Shown here one piece after another: positions 41,953 through 51,550 of a stretch of 64,000 nucleotides of DNA. The stretch is taken from contig NZ_SNUF01000003.1 of the NCBI RefSeq assembly GCF_012027305.1, positions 1 to 64,000 on the forward strand, given 5' to 3'. The DNA comes from Thermococcus sp. MAR1 (GTDB lineage Archaea; Methanobacteriota_B; Thermococci; Thermococcales; Thermococcaceae). Each line of letters starts with the position of its first letter. Within the stretch, counting starts at the first letter, position 1. Position numbers and translations under genes: made by a program. The notes below the pieces were generated by a model that had not been told where the DNA came from, made no database searches, and saw only the letters and a list, made by a program, of their open reading frames with translations.

Positions 41953-41983
41953 GCCCCCGTTACCAGGTAACGCCCCCATTACC
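41953..41983. repeat. Direct and inverted repeats between gcvT and the EamA gene
   Basis: GCCCCCGTTACC (41953-41964) is repeated as GCCCCCATTACC (41972-41983). CGTTACC (41958-41964) also pairs with GGTAACG (41966-41972) around one base. The block lies after the gcvT stop and 35 or more bases upstream of the EamA TATA box. It could be an operator for the transporter, or a structure at the 3' end of the gcvT mRNA, where the minus strand would contain two G5 runs. Confidence 0.4.
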
Positions 41984-42015
41984 TAAAAGGTTTTTGGAGA
42001 AAAGAAGAGGAGGGA

Positions 42016-43212
42016 TCACTCCTCCCTGAAGGCCCCGTACTTCTTGGGGTCGTAGAAGGGCGGAGCAACGGTTACGGCTTTCTTGGGCTTGCCCCTTATC
42101 TCTATCTCCAGCTCAACGCCCGGCTTGGCGTAATCCTCCTTGACGAAGGCTATTCCAATGCCCATTCCGAGGAGAGGTGAAGAGGTTCCGCTGGTTACCT
42201 CACCTATGACCTCGCCGTTGGCCAGAACCTTGTAGCCCTCCCTCGGGATGCCCTTTTCAAGCATCTTGAAGTGCACCATCTTCCTGCCGAGGCCGCGCTC
42301 TTTCTGCTTGAGGAGCGCTTCCTTGCCAATGAACTCCTTGTCCCAGAAGATGGCGAAGTCGAGGTTGGCCTGGAGGGGGGTAACCTCATCCACGTCAGTG
42401 CTGAGGAGTTGCAGTTCTTTCGTCTCGTTGCCGTAGAGGGTGTAACCTGCCTCAAGCCTGAGGGTGTCCCTCGCCCCGAGTCCGGCCGGCTTTATGCCGT
42501 ACTTCTCTCCGGCCTCAAGGATGGTCTTCCAGACGTGTAAAGCTTTCTCCGGCTCTCCGCGCTTGCTCTCGTCCGGGTGGTACGGGTTGGCGTCCTCAAA
42601 GTAGACCTCAAAGCCGTTCTCGCCGGTGTAGCCGCTCCTTGAGAGGAGCATCTTGATTCCGTCGAGTTCCACCTCCTTCGCCTGGAACCACCAGAGCTCG
42701 TTGATGTCGATGCCGAAGAGGTCCTTTGCGAGGTCTCTAGCTTTAGGACCCTGGATTGAGAACATGACCATGTCGTAGGTCTTGTTCTCGATTTCGAGGT
42801 CGAGCTGGCCGAACTTCTCGATTCCCCTCTTTATGGTGTTAAACCAGGCGTCGAGCTTCTCGAAGGCATCGCTGTCGCAGACCATCATGTAGGTGTCGTT
42901 TCCCATGTTGAAGACAAGGGTCTCGTCCTTTACTGCTCCGCGCTCGTTGAGAACGAGGGTGTAGGTTCCGCTTATGGCCGGGGGCTTTGAGATGTCGTTG
43001 GTTGTCACGTACTGGAGGAACTCAAGGGCGTCCTTTCCGCGGAAGATGAACTCGCCCATATGGGAGACATCGAAGATTCCAACGCCGTTTCTAACCGCCA
43101 AGTGCTCCTCCTTTATGCTTGAGTACCAGATGGGCATCTCCCAGCCGGCAAAAACTTCAACCTTCCTGGCGTGCTCCTTATGCCAGTCAAAGATGTGAAC
43201 CCTCTTAACCAT
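42016..43212 (-). CDS. gcvT: Glycine cleavage system aminomethyltransferase (T-protein)
   Basis: The 398-aa protein matches GcvT, which moves the aminomethyl carbon of glycine from lipoylated H-protein to a tetrahydropterin carrier. [36 protein letters not shown] at the N-terminus, [15 protein letters not shown] in the middle and the C-terminal [21 protein letters not shown] are family signatures. The ATG at 43212 follows GGTGAT. The H- and P-protein genes are elsewhere. Lipoate ligase at the start of the window would be needed to load the H-protein (inference). Confidence 0.94.
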   Translation of the reverse strand: MVKRVHIFDWHKEHARKVEVFAGWEMPIWYSSIKEEHLAVRNGVGIFDVSHMGEFIFRGKDALEFLQYVTTNDISKPPAISGTYTLVLNERGAVKDETLVFNMGNDTYMMVCDSDAFEKLDAWFNTIKRGIEKFGQLDLEIENKTYDMVMFSIQGPKARDLAKDLFGIDINELWWFQAKEVELDGIKMLLSRSGYTGENGFEVYFEDANPYHPDESKRGEPEKALHVWKTILEAGEKYGIKPAGLGARDTLRLEAGYTLYGNETKELQLLSTDVDEVTPLQANLDFAIFWDKEFIGKEALLKQKERGLGRKMVHFKMLEKGIPREGYKVLANGEVIGEVTSGTSSPLLGMGIGIAFVKEDYAKPGVELEIEIRGKPKKAVTVAPPFYDPKKYGAFREE

Positions 43213-43314
43213 AGCAATCACCGTTGAGAGTTGGCCGTGGGCATTATAACCCTTTCCAATGCATGGGCAACGATAATAAGCATCAACGTCCAAATTAATA
43301 CCGGGGTGTCCAAG

Positions 43315-44151
43315 ATGTTTGAGAAGGTTTTATATCCAACCGACTTTTCGGACGTTTCCCTGCACGCCCTTCGCACATGCATTCCCGAACTCGTCTCCAT
43401 GGGGGTTAGGGAACTCCACCTCATTCACGTCGTTGACATAACCATTGCCGAGTTCGAGGCTTTCGAGCTCGAGGATATCTACCGGGAGAAGCTTGAGAAG
43501 CTCGCCGAGGAGCTCAAAACCGATGGTGTAACCGTAAACGCGATAGTCAGGATAGGCATCCCATCAATTGAGATTGCCGAGGTGGCGGAGGAGAGGAACA
43601 TAGACCTCGTCGTTATCCCAAGCGTCGGCGAGAACATCTGGAGAACCATGTTCCTGGGCAGCACCGCCTCCAACCTCGCCAGGGCCACCAGGCGGCCGGT
43701 TCTCCTCTTGAAGTACCAGAAGAAAGATGACGGTTTCGAGCCCTCGGTGGACTGCTCGGCGATATTCAAGCGCCCTCTGGTCACGCTGGACTTCTCGAAG
43801 TGCTCGATAAAGATAATCAAGACCGTGAGGGAATTCGAGGAGCTCATAGAGAAGGGAATCCTCGTTCACTCCGTGGACTACGGCAAGATGGACGAGCTTG
43901 AGCGCAACATAGAGGTGGCGAAGCTCAACCTGAGGAAATCCGCCAAGGGCGTGAAGGCACAGTTTGATGTTGAGGTTCTCGTGGGTAGCGCAAGTCAGGC
44001 GATAATAGGAACCGCACTGGCAAAGAACGTTACGCTCATAGTCATCGGTAAGAAGGGTAGAAACTTCCTGAAGGACCTGCTCCTAGGGAGCACCGCTGAG
44101 AGGGTTATGAGGGACTCAAAAGTCCCGGTGCTGCTGGTACCGTGTGATTGA
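43315..44151 (+). CDS. Tandem universal stress protein
   Basis: The 278-aa protein contains two Usp domains. The first (1-145) starts [14 protein letters not shown] and has [25 protein letters not shown]. The second (about 155-278) starts [12 protein letters not shown] and has [22 protein letters not shown], the ATP-binding G-x2-G-x9-GS pattern; the first domain keeps it less completely. The ATG at 43315 follows GGGGTG by six bases. The stop codon overlaps the candidate guide RNA on the other strand. A stress or nucleotide-sensing role is likely, with no target known. Confidence 0.87.
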   Translation: MFEKVLYPTDFSDVSLHALRTCIPELVSMGVRELHLIHVVDITIAEFEAFELEDIYREKLEKLAEELKTDGVTVNAIVRIGIPSIEIAEVAEERNIDLVVIPSVGENIWRTMFLGSTASNLARATRRPVLLLKYQKKDDGFEPSVDCSAIFKRPLVTLDFSKCSIKIIKTVREFEELIEKGILVHSVDYGKMDELERNIEVAKLNLRKSAKGVKAQFDVEVLVGSASQAIIGTALAKNVTLIVIGKKGRNFLKDLLLGSTAERVMRDSKVPVLLVPCD

Positions 44152-44212
44152 CCTCAGACTGGAACGGCTTCCACATCAAGATTCGGTAGCTACCCTGTTG
44201 CCATCATCGGCC
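44150..44212 (-). ncRNA. Candidate box C/D guide sRNA with its own promoter
   Basis: Read on the minus strand, GGCC (44212-44209) can pair with GGTC (44153-44150). Between them are box C ATGATGG (44207-44201), a 14-nt guide (44200-44187), D' CCGA (44186-44183), a 3-nt spacer, C' TTGATGT (44179-44173), a 15-nt guide (44172-44158) and box D CTGA (44157-44154). A TATA box GGTTTATAAG (44244-44235) places transcription start close to 44212. The C and C' boxes deviate by one or two bases. Predicted target sequences are ACTGGAACGG and TAGCTACCCTG, methylated at their fifth base; I could not map them. Confidence 0.5.
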
Positions 44213-44243
44213 GTTTCTTTCTTTCCAGGGGCATCTTATAAAC

Positions 44244-44831
44244 CTACTCCCTCGTGCTTTCTCCCCTCATGACGGCGCTGGCTATCATGTGTGCCAGCCT
44301 TAGGGGCTCCGGAATCAGGCCCGTTTTGGTGGTCACCTGGACTATCTCGGCGGCTCTATCGGCTTCGAGGCCCAGGGCTTGAATGTAGAGCCTCTCCGGG
44401 ACGAGCTCCACTATGGATGGGGCTTTCCTCAGAAGGCTTATCCTCTCCTCGGCATCGCTGAAGTGCTTTCTCAGCGCCCCTTCCATGGCCGCCAGGTCTG
44501 GCCTCTTCCTCACCACGACAACGACAGGCAGGCCCGTCTCGGAGTGGAGCCTTTCAAGGTCAACGATGTTGAAGCCAGCGTAGGTTATTCCCTTCAGCAT
44601 TATCACGCGCAAGTCTTTGAATCTGGAGGAGTTGACGGCGTCTATCATTGCCTCGGTGGCGTCGTTTCCGTCGACGGTTATCCAGCGCGAGAGAACGCCA
44701 ACAACCTCCTGGGAGCCCTTCATAACGACGCCTATCAGAATCGTCTTCTCCCGTTCGAGTTTGGAGGAGAAAGAGAACGTCCCATCGTCAAACCCAACGA
44801 CGCGTATCTGGGGCTTGACTTTCCTTATCAT
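44244..44831 (-). CDS. DUF99 family protein
   Basis: The 195-aa protein matches DUF99, which is related in fold to endonuclease V. The start [13 protein letters not shown] carries the conserved Asp pair, [20 protein letters not shown] follows, and [22 protein letters not shown] is a family feature. Whether it is catalytic is unknown. The ATG at 44831 overlaps the cutA stop codon by four bases, so the two are translated in series. Confidence 0.82.
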   Translation of the reverse strand: MIRKVKPQIRVVGFDDGTFSFSSKLEREKTILIGVVMKGSQEVVGVLSRWITVDGNDATEAMIDAVNSSRFKDLRVIMLKGITYAGFNIVDLERLHSETGLPVVVVVRKRPDLAAMEGALRKHFSDAEERISLLRKAPSIVELVPERLYIQALGLEADRAAEIVQVTTKTGLIPEPLRLAHMIASAVMRGESTRE

Positions 44832-45139
44832 GACAGCACCTTCTCGAGCCACTCCGCGTATTCACTGTTCACCTTGTCTACCTCTATCCTGGCTATCAAG
44901 GGAACCTCGTAAGGGTGCATCTCCCTTATGGCCTCCCTCAGCTCTTTCCACTTTTCCACGGTCGTCTTGAGAAGTGCTCCCACCTCTGTGTCCTCCTCCA
45001 CCTGTCCGTTCCACCAGTAGAACGCCCTGTGCTCCCTGAGGTTTGCGCAGGCGATGAGCTTCTTCTCAAGGAGTGCCTTAACCACCTTCTTGGCGCTCTC
45101 CCAGTCGGGGAAGGTTGTGTAAACCATTACCATCTCCAT
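44828..45139 (-). CDS. cutA: CutA1 divalent cation tolerance protein
   Basis: The 103-aa protein closely resembles the very stable trimeric CutA1 of Pyrococcus horikoshii. [43 protein letters not shown] and [14 protein letters not shown] are its signatures. It is linked to copper and other metal tolerance in bacteria; its role in archaea is unclear. The ATG at 45139 follows GGTGGGG; other nearby ATG codons are possible. It is coupled to DUF99. Confidence 0.92.
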   Translation of the reverse strand: MEMVMVYTTFPDWESAKKVVKALLEKKLIACANLREHRAFYWWNGQVEEDTEVGALLKTTVEKWKELREAIREMHPYEVPLIARIEVDKVNSEYAEWLEKVLS

Positions 45140-45209
45140 CTTCCCCACCGGATTAAGCTCGACGGATAAGCTTAAATCGGTTGTGGGAGTACCATCGAGG
45201 GGATGGTGT

Positions 45210-45485
45210 ATGAGGAGGGTAAGGGCTCACCTTAGAATCTACGGGCGCGTTCAGGGGGTTGGATTCAGGTGGAGCATGCAGAGGGAGGCGAGAAAGCTCG
45301 GCGTTAGCGGCTGGGTGAGGAATCTGCCCGACGGAACCGTCGAGGCTGTCATAGAAGGTGACCCCGAGAGGGTTGAGGCGCTGATCGGCTGGGCTCACCA
45401 GGGCCCGCTCCTGGCGAGGGTCACGAGGGTTGATGTAAAATGGGAAGAACCGGAGGGGCTTGAGGGGTTCAGGGTCACGGGGTAG
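45210..45485 (+). CDS. acyP: Acylphosphatase
   Basis: The 91-aa protein is an acylphosphatase, hydrolysing carboxyl-phosphate bonds such as those of acetyl or carbamoyl phosphate. [19 protein letters not shown] contains the catalytic arginine (in GVGFR), and GWVRNLPDG contains the catalytic asparagine. The length and sequence are nearly those of the T. kodakarensis and P. horikoshii proteins. I chose the ATG at 45210 to match their N-terminus, after GGGATGG. It overlaps the convergent HTH-ACT gene by 11 bases. Confidence 0.94.
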   Translation: MRRVRAHLRIYGRVQGVGFRWSMQREARKLGVSGWVRNLPDGTVEAVIEGDPERVEALIGWAHQGPLLARVTRVDVKWEEPEGLEGFRVTG

Positions 45486-46068
45486 CCTCTAGCCTCTCGA
45501 TTAGGATCCTTTTCGGGCAGTATTTGACCTCGCAGTAGTTGCAGACGAACTTCTCCTTGTCTTTCTCCGGGGTATGGAGGATTAGCTTTCTGAACCCCTC
45601 CATTTCCTTTACCCTCATGAAGACCTCGACCGGCAGAGTGCCGTCTATGACTATGTACAGCTTTGTGGGCTCCTCCCTGAGGTTCCTGCTGAATACCTCC
45701 ATAACCGGGACACCGCTCTCTGACAGCAGGCGAAGCACCTCCGAAAAACCCCTGAGGTAGCCCTCTTTCTCCAGTTCTATCTCCAGGACCTCCCATCCCA
45801 TCAGGGGTGCGACGTCTATGAGGCTCGGAAGGGGGTTGAGCCTCTCGAAGATAAGCTTAAGGGGGTATGTCTTTTCGATGTACTCTATGGTGTGATAGAC
45901 TATCTTTCTGTTGACTCCGATTACCCTGGCGAGCTCGCTTATCGGAACTTCCACGTTCCTGAGGTATATTTTCCCGTTCTTCACGCTAAGGCCGTTCTCA
46001 AAGAGGAACTCCGCCACCTTCCTCCTGGCGGGATAGTTCTTGAAGTACGCCTCCAGTATGAGCATCAT
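45475..46068 (-). CDS. HTH regulator with ACT-like domain and C-terminal cysteine cluster
   Basis: The 197-aa protein has an N-terminal HTH ([16 protein letters not shown], then [26 protein letters not shown]). An ACT-like domain follows ([39 protein letters not shown]). It ends in a cysteine cluster [12 protein letters not shown] that could bind metal. It resembles archaeal regulators of amino acid metabolism with ACT domains. The ligand and target are unknown. A GAGGTGA site precedes the ATG, and the gene is divergent from the PfkB kinase. Confidence 0.78.
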   Translation of the reverse strand: MMLILEAYFKNYPARRKVAEFLFENGLSVKNGKIYLRNVEVPISELARVIGVNRKIVYHTIEYIEKTYPLKLIFERLNPLPSLIDVAPLMGWEVLEIELEKEGYLRGFSEVLRLLSESGVPVMEVFSRNLREEPTKLYIVIDGTLPVEVFMRVKEMEGFRKLILHTPEKDKEKFVCNYCEVKYCPKRILIERLEATP

Positions 46069-46184
46069 TTTTGTTCACCTCTTACTCATATGTGGGTAGG
46101 AATGGATATTTAAATCTTTCCCCGGATTCCTCCGCAAGTTTATTAACAATGCCCGGCCCATCTCTCTATTCAGAGGTGAGGGTC

Positions 46185-47075
46185 ATGGCAAGGTTCGACG
46201 TTGTGGGTGTGGGCAACCTCAACTACGATATCATACTGCTCGTAGAGCGCTTTCCTAAGTTCCACGAGAAGGTCAACGCCGAAAACGCGTTTTTCGGTCT
46301 GGGCGGTGCCGCCGCAAACACTATAAGCTGGCTGGCCACGTTTGGACTGAGAACTGGCTATATAGGGGCCGTTGGAAGGGACGAGATTGGAGAGGCTCAC
46401 ATCTCGTACTTTAGAAGACTGGGCGTTGATACTGGAGGCATCAGGACAGTGGACGCGCCCTCGGGGGTTGCCGTTGCCATAATACATGGAGAGGACAAGA
46501 GGATAGTGAAGTATCCCGGTGCCAACCTCATGAAGGAGATAGACTTCGATTACCTCTCGGGGGCGAGGCACGTCCACCTCTCTTCGAACCCTCCGGAGAC
46601 CATAGTTGAGGTCGTGAACTTCGCAAGTGCCAGAGACGTAACGGTCTCCCTTGACATAGGTGAGGCCCGGTTACCCAGGGAAATAGAGGAAAAAGTTGAT
46701 TACCTCATGATGAACGAGGACGAGTATAGGAGAAAGTTCGGTTCCCTCGATTTATCGCTCTGCTCGGCTAAGAACCTCGTGGTCACCCTCAACGGCGGCG
46801 GTGCCCTTGTGAGGGATGAGAACGGAAGTGTCCGCGAGGTTCGCGGGCTCAGCGCGGAAGTCATCGATTCGACCGGAGCTGGAGACGCTTTCGACGCGGG
46901 GGTTATATATGGAGTCCTCAAAGGCTGGTCGCTGGAAGAGGCAGCGAGACTTGGCATGGTGCTCGCTTATCTCACCGTTCAGAAGGTCGGTGCGAGAAGT
47001 GCAATAGTTCCGCTGGAGAGAGTCATAGAAGTCGCGGAAGAGACGGGCATCGAGCTGCCCTTCAATAGGCCTTAA
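46185..47075 (+). CDS. PfkB family sugar or nucleoside kinase
   Basis: The 296-aa protein has both PfkB signatures: [27 protein letters not shown] near residues 35-61 and [16 protein letters not shown] near 225-240, with the catalytic aspartate in GAGDAF. The family includes ribokinase, nucleoside kinases and ATP-dependent phosphofructokinase-like enzymes. The substrate is not evident, and the neighbours do not help. The ATG at 46185 follows GAGGTGA. It overlaps the convergent ABC permease gene by 14 bases. Confidence 0.85.
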   Translation: MARFDVVGVGNLNYDIILLVERFPKFHEKVNAENAFFGLGGAAANTISWLATFGLRTGYIGAVGRDEIGEAHISYFRRLGVDTGGIRTVDAPSGVAVAIIHGEDKRIVKYPGANLMKEIDFDYLSGARHVHLSSNPPETIVEVVNFASARDVTVSLDIGEARLPREIEEKVDYLMMNEDEYRRKFGSLDLSLCSAKNLVVTLNGGGALVRDENGSVREVRGLSAEVIDSTGAGDAFDAGVIYGVLKGWSLEEAARLGMVLAYLTVQKVGARSAIVPLERVIEVAEETGIELPFNRP

Positions 47076-47880
47076 GGCCGACGATTTTTGCCTGTTTTTC
47101 ACTCCATTTATATGCCAAGTAGCCGAGAAGGCCGTATGCTGCCGAGAGAACCGAAAGATACGCTATCTCCATAGCAGCTGCCCCATAACCGTGGGCAACG
47201 ACGCTTCTCACGGCCTCAGTTGTGGGTGCATATGGCAGTATTCTGGCCAGGAACTGCAGTCCGCCGGGGAGTATCGAGATGGGGTACATCGCACCGCTCA
47301 GCGCGAACACCAGCATCTCCAGTATGCTTATGAACGGCCCTGGATCCCTCAGATAGAGCACTATCCCGGCTGTGGCCATTCCCATTCCCACCATTCCGAT
47401 GGTCCCTATCAGGAGCACCGGAATAGCTCTGGAGAACGCCACGATGTCGAAGTTCAGCCCGAACAGGAGTACGAACAGGGGGACGTAGAGCGACATGTAC
47501 GCGAATGAAAGGAGCAGTCTCGTGAGGACGTTGCCGAGGAAGAAGGTTATTCTCCTCATCGGGGCGGCGAAGGAGTACTCAAGGGTTCCGGCGTAGAGTT
47601 CATCGACGACACTCCAGACGAAACCGCTGAGAAACGTCAGCCCGAACCCCAGAACCATGAAGCCGAGGACGGCGAATGTTACGTAGTCCGAGTAGCCGGT
47701 CAGCTCGCGGAGGGCCTCCGAGTTTCTCTCCCCTGTGAGGCCTATCCCTATGAGGAGGGCCTGTCCAACGAAGAAGAAGCCGAGGGCTATATCGCTGACG
47801 AACCAGAGCTTGTAGCTCAGGAAGATGCGCCAGCTTTTAACGGCCACCCCCCAGAGGGCCCTGAGCTCAGTAGCCACCAT
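47062..47880 (-). CDS. ABC-2 type transporter permease
   Basis: The 272-aa protein has six hydrophobic segments and the ABC-2 pattern: a basic cytoplasmic start ([16 protein letters not shown]), the [17 protein letters not shown] loop that contacts the ATPase, and the [30 protein letters not shown] segment before the last helix. It is the third gene of an ATPase-permease-permease operon and overlaps the second by 14 bases. The export substrate is unknown. Confidence 0.87.
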   Translation of the reverse strand: MVATELRALWGVAVKSWRIFLSYKLWFVSDIALGFFFVGQALLIGIGLTGERNSEALRELTGYSDYVTFAVLGFMVLGFGLTFLSGFVWSVVDELYAGTLEYSFAAPMRRITFFLGNVLTRLLLSFAYMSLYVPLFVLLFGLNFDIVAFSRAIPVLLIGTIGMVGMGMATAGIVLYLRDPGPFISILEMLVFALSGAMYPISILPGGLQFLARILPYAPTTEAVRSVVAHGYGAAAMEIAYLSVLSAAYGLLGYLAYKWSEKQAKIVGLKAY

Positions 47881-48667
47881 ACCCGATCACCCTCGTCGTT
47901 CTCTCCGCCCACCGGAAGAGCAGGTAGCCAATGGCCCAGTAGGCGGGTATCAGGAGCATCAGCCACGCCACGGAACCTGAGACTGCGGGGTACCCCTCGC
48001 CTGCAAAGAGCGTCCTGACGATTTGTGCCGAATGGGTCAGCGGGAACAGGTTGGAGAGGGCCTGAATAGGCGCTGGCATTACAGTGAGGGGGAAGAAGAC
48101 GCCTGACAGGAACAGCATTGCGAACTCGAATATCTGGGCGAAGGGCCCGATGTTCTTCAGGAGCATAACTAAGCCGGCAAATACAAAGCCGAAGCCCAAA
48201 AACGCCAGGAGTGAGGCCGCTATAGCCGGCAGGGACTTCAGGACGATGACCGCGGTTATGGGGATTTTGAAGATTATTACCCCCATGACAAAGACTATCG
48301 CCATGAGGATGGAATCCATGAGGAGCCAGCTCAGCGAGAGCCCGAAGAGCAGGCTGATAAGCCTCGCCGGAGACAGGACGTTGGTTTCAAATGTCCCCCT
48401 CTGGAGCTCCCTCCTGACGCCCCAGACGTAAGCCTCCATTGGCGAGACGGAGACCCACCAGAGGACATAGCCTATGAGGGCGTAGGTGGGATAGTCTCCC
48501 ATTCCCGTGGAGGCCTCAAGCAGGGCCGAGTATCTGCCTCCGAGAACGGCCTGCCCGAAGTAAACGAACTGGAGGAGGAAGACTATCCCCACGAGGATCG
48601 AGCTTATGACCCTAAGAGGGTAGCGGAAGAACATCCGGAACTCCTTCTCTACAACGGCCAGTATCAA
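47867..48667 (-). CDS. ABC-2 type transporter permease
   Basis: The 266-aa protein is the paralogous partner of the next permease: six hydrophobic segments, VRRELQRGTFETNVLSPAR as the coupling loop, and GVFFPLTVMPAPIQALSNLFPLTHSAQIVRTL before the final helix. The two permeases probably form a heterodimer with two copies of the ATPase. Its start overlaps the ATPase stop by four bases. Confidence 0.87.
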   Translation of the reverse strand: MILAVVEKEFRMFFRYPLRVISSILVGIVFLLQFVYFGQAVLGGRYSALLEASTGMGDYPTYALIGYVLWWVSVSPMEAYVWGVRRELQRGTFETNVLSPARLISLLFGLSLSWLLMDSILMAIVFVMGVIIFKIPITAVIVLKSLPAIAASLLAFLGFGFVFAGLVMLLKNIGPFAQIFEFAMLFLSGVFFPLTVMPAPIQALSNLFPLTHSAQIVRTLFAGEGYPAVSGSVAWLMLLIPAYWAIGYLLFRWAERTTRVIGYGGY

Positions 48668-49638
48668 TCCCTCAGCCCCCTTCCGGTGAGCTTTATGAAG
48701 ACGTCCTCAAGGGTTGGCTCCATTCTCTCGACCGAAAGCACCTTGGCGCCCCGTTTTACGAGCCATTCCACGAGCCGGGGCAGGTCTTCCTCGTCAACCT
48801 GGGCCCTGAGCCTTACTGTTCCGGCCGAGGCGTCCTCCTCAACCACCGCCATACTGAAGGGGCTCTCCTTGAGACTTTTGGGGTTTAGCTCCCTTACCCT
48901 GATCTCGACGGTCTCTTCGTCCTTAACGAGCCTCTTCAGGCCCCCAGGAGTGTCCATGGCTATTATCCTCCCGTGGTCGATGATCGCTATCCTGTCGCAC
49001 AGCTCCTCCGCCTCGGCCATGTAGTGGGTCGTTAGAAGAACAGTCTTGCCTTCCTCCTTCACGAGCCTCTTCACGAACTCCCTCACGAATATCGCACTCT
49101 GCACGTCGAGGCCGAGAGTTGGCTCGTCCAGAAAGAGAACCTCGGGGTCGTTTATGAGCGCCTTGGCTATGGCCAAGCGCTGTTTCATGCCGCGGGAAAA
49201 GTTCATCACCAGGTCGTTCCGCCTCTCCCAGAGGCCTACAAGCTTAAGGAGGCTTTCTATTCTTTCCTTTTCCTCACTTTTGGGGACGTAATATATTCTG
49301 GCGAAGTACTTGAGGTTCTCATAGGCGGACAGGCGCCAGTAGAGGGTTCTCTCGCCCTCGGCCACGAGGTTTATCCTCCTCCTGATTTCCCTGGCGTCTC
49401 TCCTTATGTCCAGCCCCAAAACCCTTGCAGTCCCCCCGCTGGGCTCCAGAAGGGTCGTCAGCATCTTTATCGTGGTGGTTTTCCCCGCACCGTTGGGTCC
49501 GAGGAGTCCGAAGAGCTCCCCCTTCTTGACTTTGAAGCTGACACCCTTTACGGCCTCCACCCACTCTACCTTCCTGAAGGGGAGGGGAATCTTCTTTGGA
49601 TAACTCTTTCTAAGCCCCTCGGTCTCTATCGCCCACAT
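48664..49638 (-). CDS. ABC-2 type transporter ATP-binding protein
   Basis: The 324-aa ATPase has Walker A GPNGAGKTT, Walker B VLFLDEPTLGLD and the switch histidine in LTTHYM. The signature motif is FSRGMKQR, a variant of LSGGQ common in the DrrA/NatA-like export group. About 90 C-terminal residues form the regulatory extension of that group. It leads the operon. The divergent region upstream holds an inverted repeat. Confidence 0.9.
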   Translation of the reverse strand: MWAIETEGLRKSYPKKIPLPFRKVEWVEAVKGVSFKVKKGELFGLLGPNGAGKTTTIKMLTTLLEPSGGTARVLGLDIRRDAREIRRRINLVAEGERTLYWRLSAYENLKYFARIYYVPKSEEKERIESLLKLVGLWERRNDLVMNFSRGMKQRLAIAKALINDPEVLFLDEPTLGLDVQSAIFVREFVKRLVKEEGKTVLLTTHYMAEAEELCDRIAIIDHGRIIAMDTPGGLKRLVKDEETVEIRVRELNPKSLKESPFSMAVVEEDASAGTVRLRAQVDEEDLPRLVEWLVKRGAKVLSVERMEPTLEDVFIKLTGRGLRD

Positions 49639-49698
49639 AACACAGCCCCTATCGAGTTAGTGAACTTCAAACTTCAATAAAAATATTGCCTCATAACG

Positions 49699-49730
49699 TT
49701 TAAATAATGGTCGATATCATTGTTATTTAA
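49699..49730. promoter_or_regulatory. Inverted repeat in the divergent promoter region of the ABC-2 operon
   Basis: TTAAATAATG (49700-49709) pairs with CATT and TTATTTAA (49718-49730, one bulged G). The arms themselves read as TATA boxes for each direction (TTTAAATAA and CTTAAATAA). A regulator bound here could control both the ABC operon and the short gene at 49812. Confidence 0.4.
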
Positions 49731-49811
49731 GGGGCCTTAGGAAACCCTTAAAAATCCGCTACCTAAAAGCCCTAGAGAGACCAAAAAGTCTTTGGGCTGG
49801 AGGTGGAGCAC

Positions 49812-50096
49812 TTGGAAATCATAATCGACAACTTCAAGCCGAAGATTACCCGTCCCTTCAAAAGGAAGAACGAGTACTGGGTCAAGCTCATCACTCAGGA
49901 TGGGGAGTATATAATGAAGTTTAAAACTCCCCTTGAGGCGGAAGATGCCATCTACGGCATGTTAGACGACCTTCAGGTTTACGGGGGCAAGGTCAAGCTC
50001 AAACTCAGGGAAGGTAACGTTATTGAGGACATAGAGGTTCTCGAACTCTACAAGCCCTCCGCGAAGGAATTGCTTAACGAGTACTTCACCGATTAG
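49812..50096 (+). CDS. Small conserved hypothetical protein
   Basis: The 94-aa protein is mostly beta strand followed by a C-terminal helix (SAKELLNEYFTD). I do not recognise it. I chose TTG at 49812, seven bases after GGAGGT, giving the start EIIIDNFKPKITRP; GTG at 49803 is poorly placed. It is upstream of tfe, but the two are separated by the tfe promoter. Confidence 0.65.
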   Translation: MEIIIDNFKPKITRPFKRKNEYWVKLITQDGEYIMKFKTPLEAEDAIYGMLDDLQVYGGKVKLKLREGNVIEDIEVLELYKPSAKELLNEYFTD

Positions 50097-50235
50097 CCCA
50101 TTCAACGTTCTTTTCTGTTCACTGGCGTTGTAAATATGACAAAAACCTATATATACCCCAGCTCACATAGTTTGTTATTGGACAGTATTTATGTGCTAAA
50201 ATCCAGCATGGTTGAATATTCTCTGGAGGTCGTTA

Positions 50236-50772
50236 ATGGTGGCGAGGAGAAAAAACAAGGAGCTCCTTGAGCTTGCGATGGACATGGGCGGTGAGGAGGC
50301 CGTTGAGGTAATCAAGGCTCTCGAAAAGAAGAAGGAATCCACTGACGAAGAGCTCGCCGAAATAACTGGCATTAGGGTCAACACTGTCAGAAAGGTCCTC
50401 TACATGCTCTACGATCAGGGGCTGGCTGAGTTCAAGCGCATAAGGGACAAGGAAACTGGCTGGTATTACTACTACTGGAGACTTGAAACCAAGAGGCTGC
50501 CAGAGATAATCAGGGCTAAGAAGATGGCAGAGCTGAAGAAGCTCCGGGAAATGCTGGAGGAAGAGACCAGCGAGATTTACTACCACTGCGGTACGCCGGG
50601 GCATCCGAAGCTGACCTTTGACGAGGCCATGGAGTACGAGTTCCAGTGCCCGATATGTGGCCAGATGCTCATGCAGTACGACAACACTGCGGTGGTTGAG
50701 GAGCTCAAGAGGCGCATCGAGGAGCTCGAGATAGAGCTTGGCCTCAGGAAGAAGCCCAAAAAGAAGAAGTGA
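50236..50772 (+). CDS. tfe: Transcription initiation factor TFE, alpha subunit
   Basis: The 178-aa protein is archaeal TFE, which stabilises the open promoter complex with RNA polymerase, TBP and TFB. An N-terminal winged helix spans about 1-90 ([44 protein letters not shown]). A zinc ribbon follows: CGTPGH near 119-124 and CPIC near 141-144, then a basic C-terminal coil. The first half of the ribbon has one cysteine and a histidine instead of CxxC. The ATG at 50236 follows GGAGGT. A strong TATA (CTATATATA) lies at about 50147-50155, leaving a leader of roughly 60 bases. Confidence 0.93.
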   Translation: MVARRKNKELLELAMDMGGEEAVEVIKALEKKKESTDEELAEITGIRVNTVRKVLYMLYDQGLAEFKRIRDKETGWYYYYWRLETKRLPEIIRAKKMAELKKLREMLEEETSEIYYHCGTPGHPKLTFDEAMEYEFQCPICGQMLMQYDNTAVVEELKRRIEELEIELGLRKKPKKKK

Positions 50773-50815
50773 TGCCTGTTTGAACGGTTGGTGATGAACT
50801 TCGGGGATGGTGAGT

Positions 50816-51550
50816 ATGCAGGAAGTAGTTATTCTTGAAAAGGTTTACGGGGATAGGAGTGGCTTTCTTAAGCTTGACAAGAAGTTGAAGGCTCTCCTTG
50901 GAGATTTGGAAGTCGAATGGAAACTTTCAGCGGTTAAGAAGAACTGGATTAAGGTGTCTCTGAGCGGCGAGGACGAGGAGATAAGCGCGAACCTCGTTCG
51001 CGAGGAGTTCGGTGAGGTTCCCTACAAGCTGAGCGCGGTTAAAGAGGGGGAGACCTACCGCGGTCGTTTCGTGGACCTTGGCAAGGTTGGCTACGGCGCC
51101 TATGTGGACATCGGAATCTTCACGCCCAGGCCGAAGGATGCACTGTTGCCCCTCTACTACCTCAAAGAGACCTTCGGTGAGATGCCGGTAAGGCAAATGA
51201 TAAGGGACTTCGGCTGGGTGGACAACCTGCCCGTGGAGGTCGTCGTTACCAAGGTTGAATTCGGTGCCAGGGAAGTCGAGCTGGCCTTCAGCGACGCTCA
51301 GTTAAAACGCATAAAGACCTGGCTCAGCGACGGCTACGACAAACTCTTCATAGCCGGCACCGTGAGTGAGAACATTGAAAAAGCCCTCATCAAAACGGGC
51401 CACGGACGGGACGTGAAGCGCATAGAGGAGTTGGGTCTCATGGAAACTCTCCTGATACTCAAGAAGGGCACCCAGGCCCCTGGAATAATCAAGGAAATCG
51501 GTCCGCACCTCAGGGGGACCCTCATAGGGGCCGTCAAGTTCCGGGAGTGA
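50816..51550 (+). CDS. DUF2110 family protein
   Basis: The 244-aa protein matches DUF2110, an archaeal family commonly encoded right after tfe, as here (43 bases away). The middle part, YRGRFVDLGKVGYGAYVDIGIFTP, resembles an S1/OB-type nucleic-acid-binding strand set. A role in transcription or RNA metabolism is plausible but unproven. The ATG at 50816 follows GGTGAG. Its end overlaps a convergent membrane protein gene by 17 bases. Confidence 0.82.
   Translation: MQEVVILEKVYGDRSGFLKLDKKLKALLGDLEVEWKLSAVKKNWIKVSLSGEDEEISANLVREEFGEVPYKLSAVKEGETYRGRFVDLGKVGYGAYVDIGIFTPRPKDALLPLYYLKETFGEMPVRQMIRDFGWVDNLPVEVVVTKVEFGAREVELAFSDAQLKRIKTWLSDGYDKLFIAGTVSENIEKALIKTGHGRDVKRIEELGLMETLLILKKGTQAPGIIKEIGPHLRGTLIGAVKFRE

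Noticed and set aside
50773-50815. Box C-like GTGATGA between tfe and DUF2110 as a third guide RNA
   Set aside because: No D box at the required distance on either side; the sequence is explained by the ribosome site of the DUF2110 gene.
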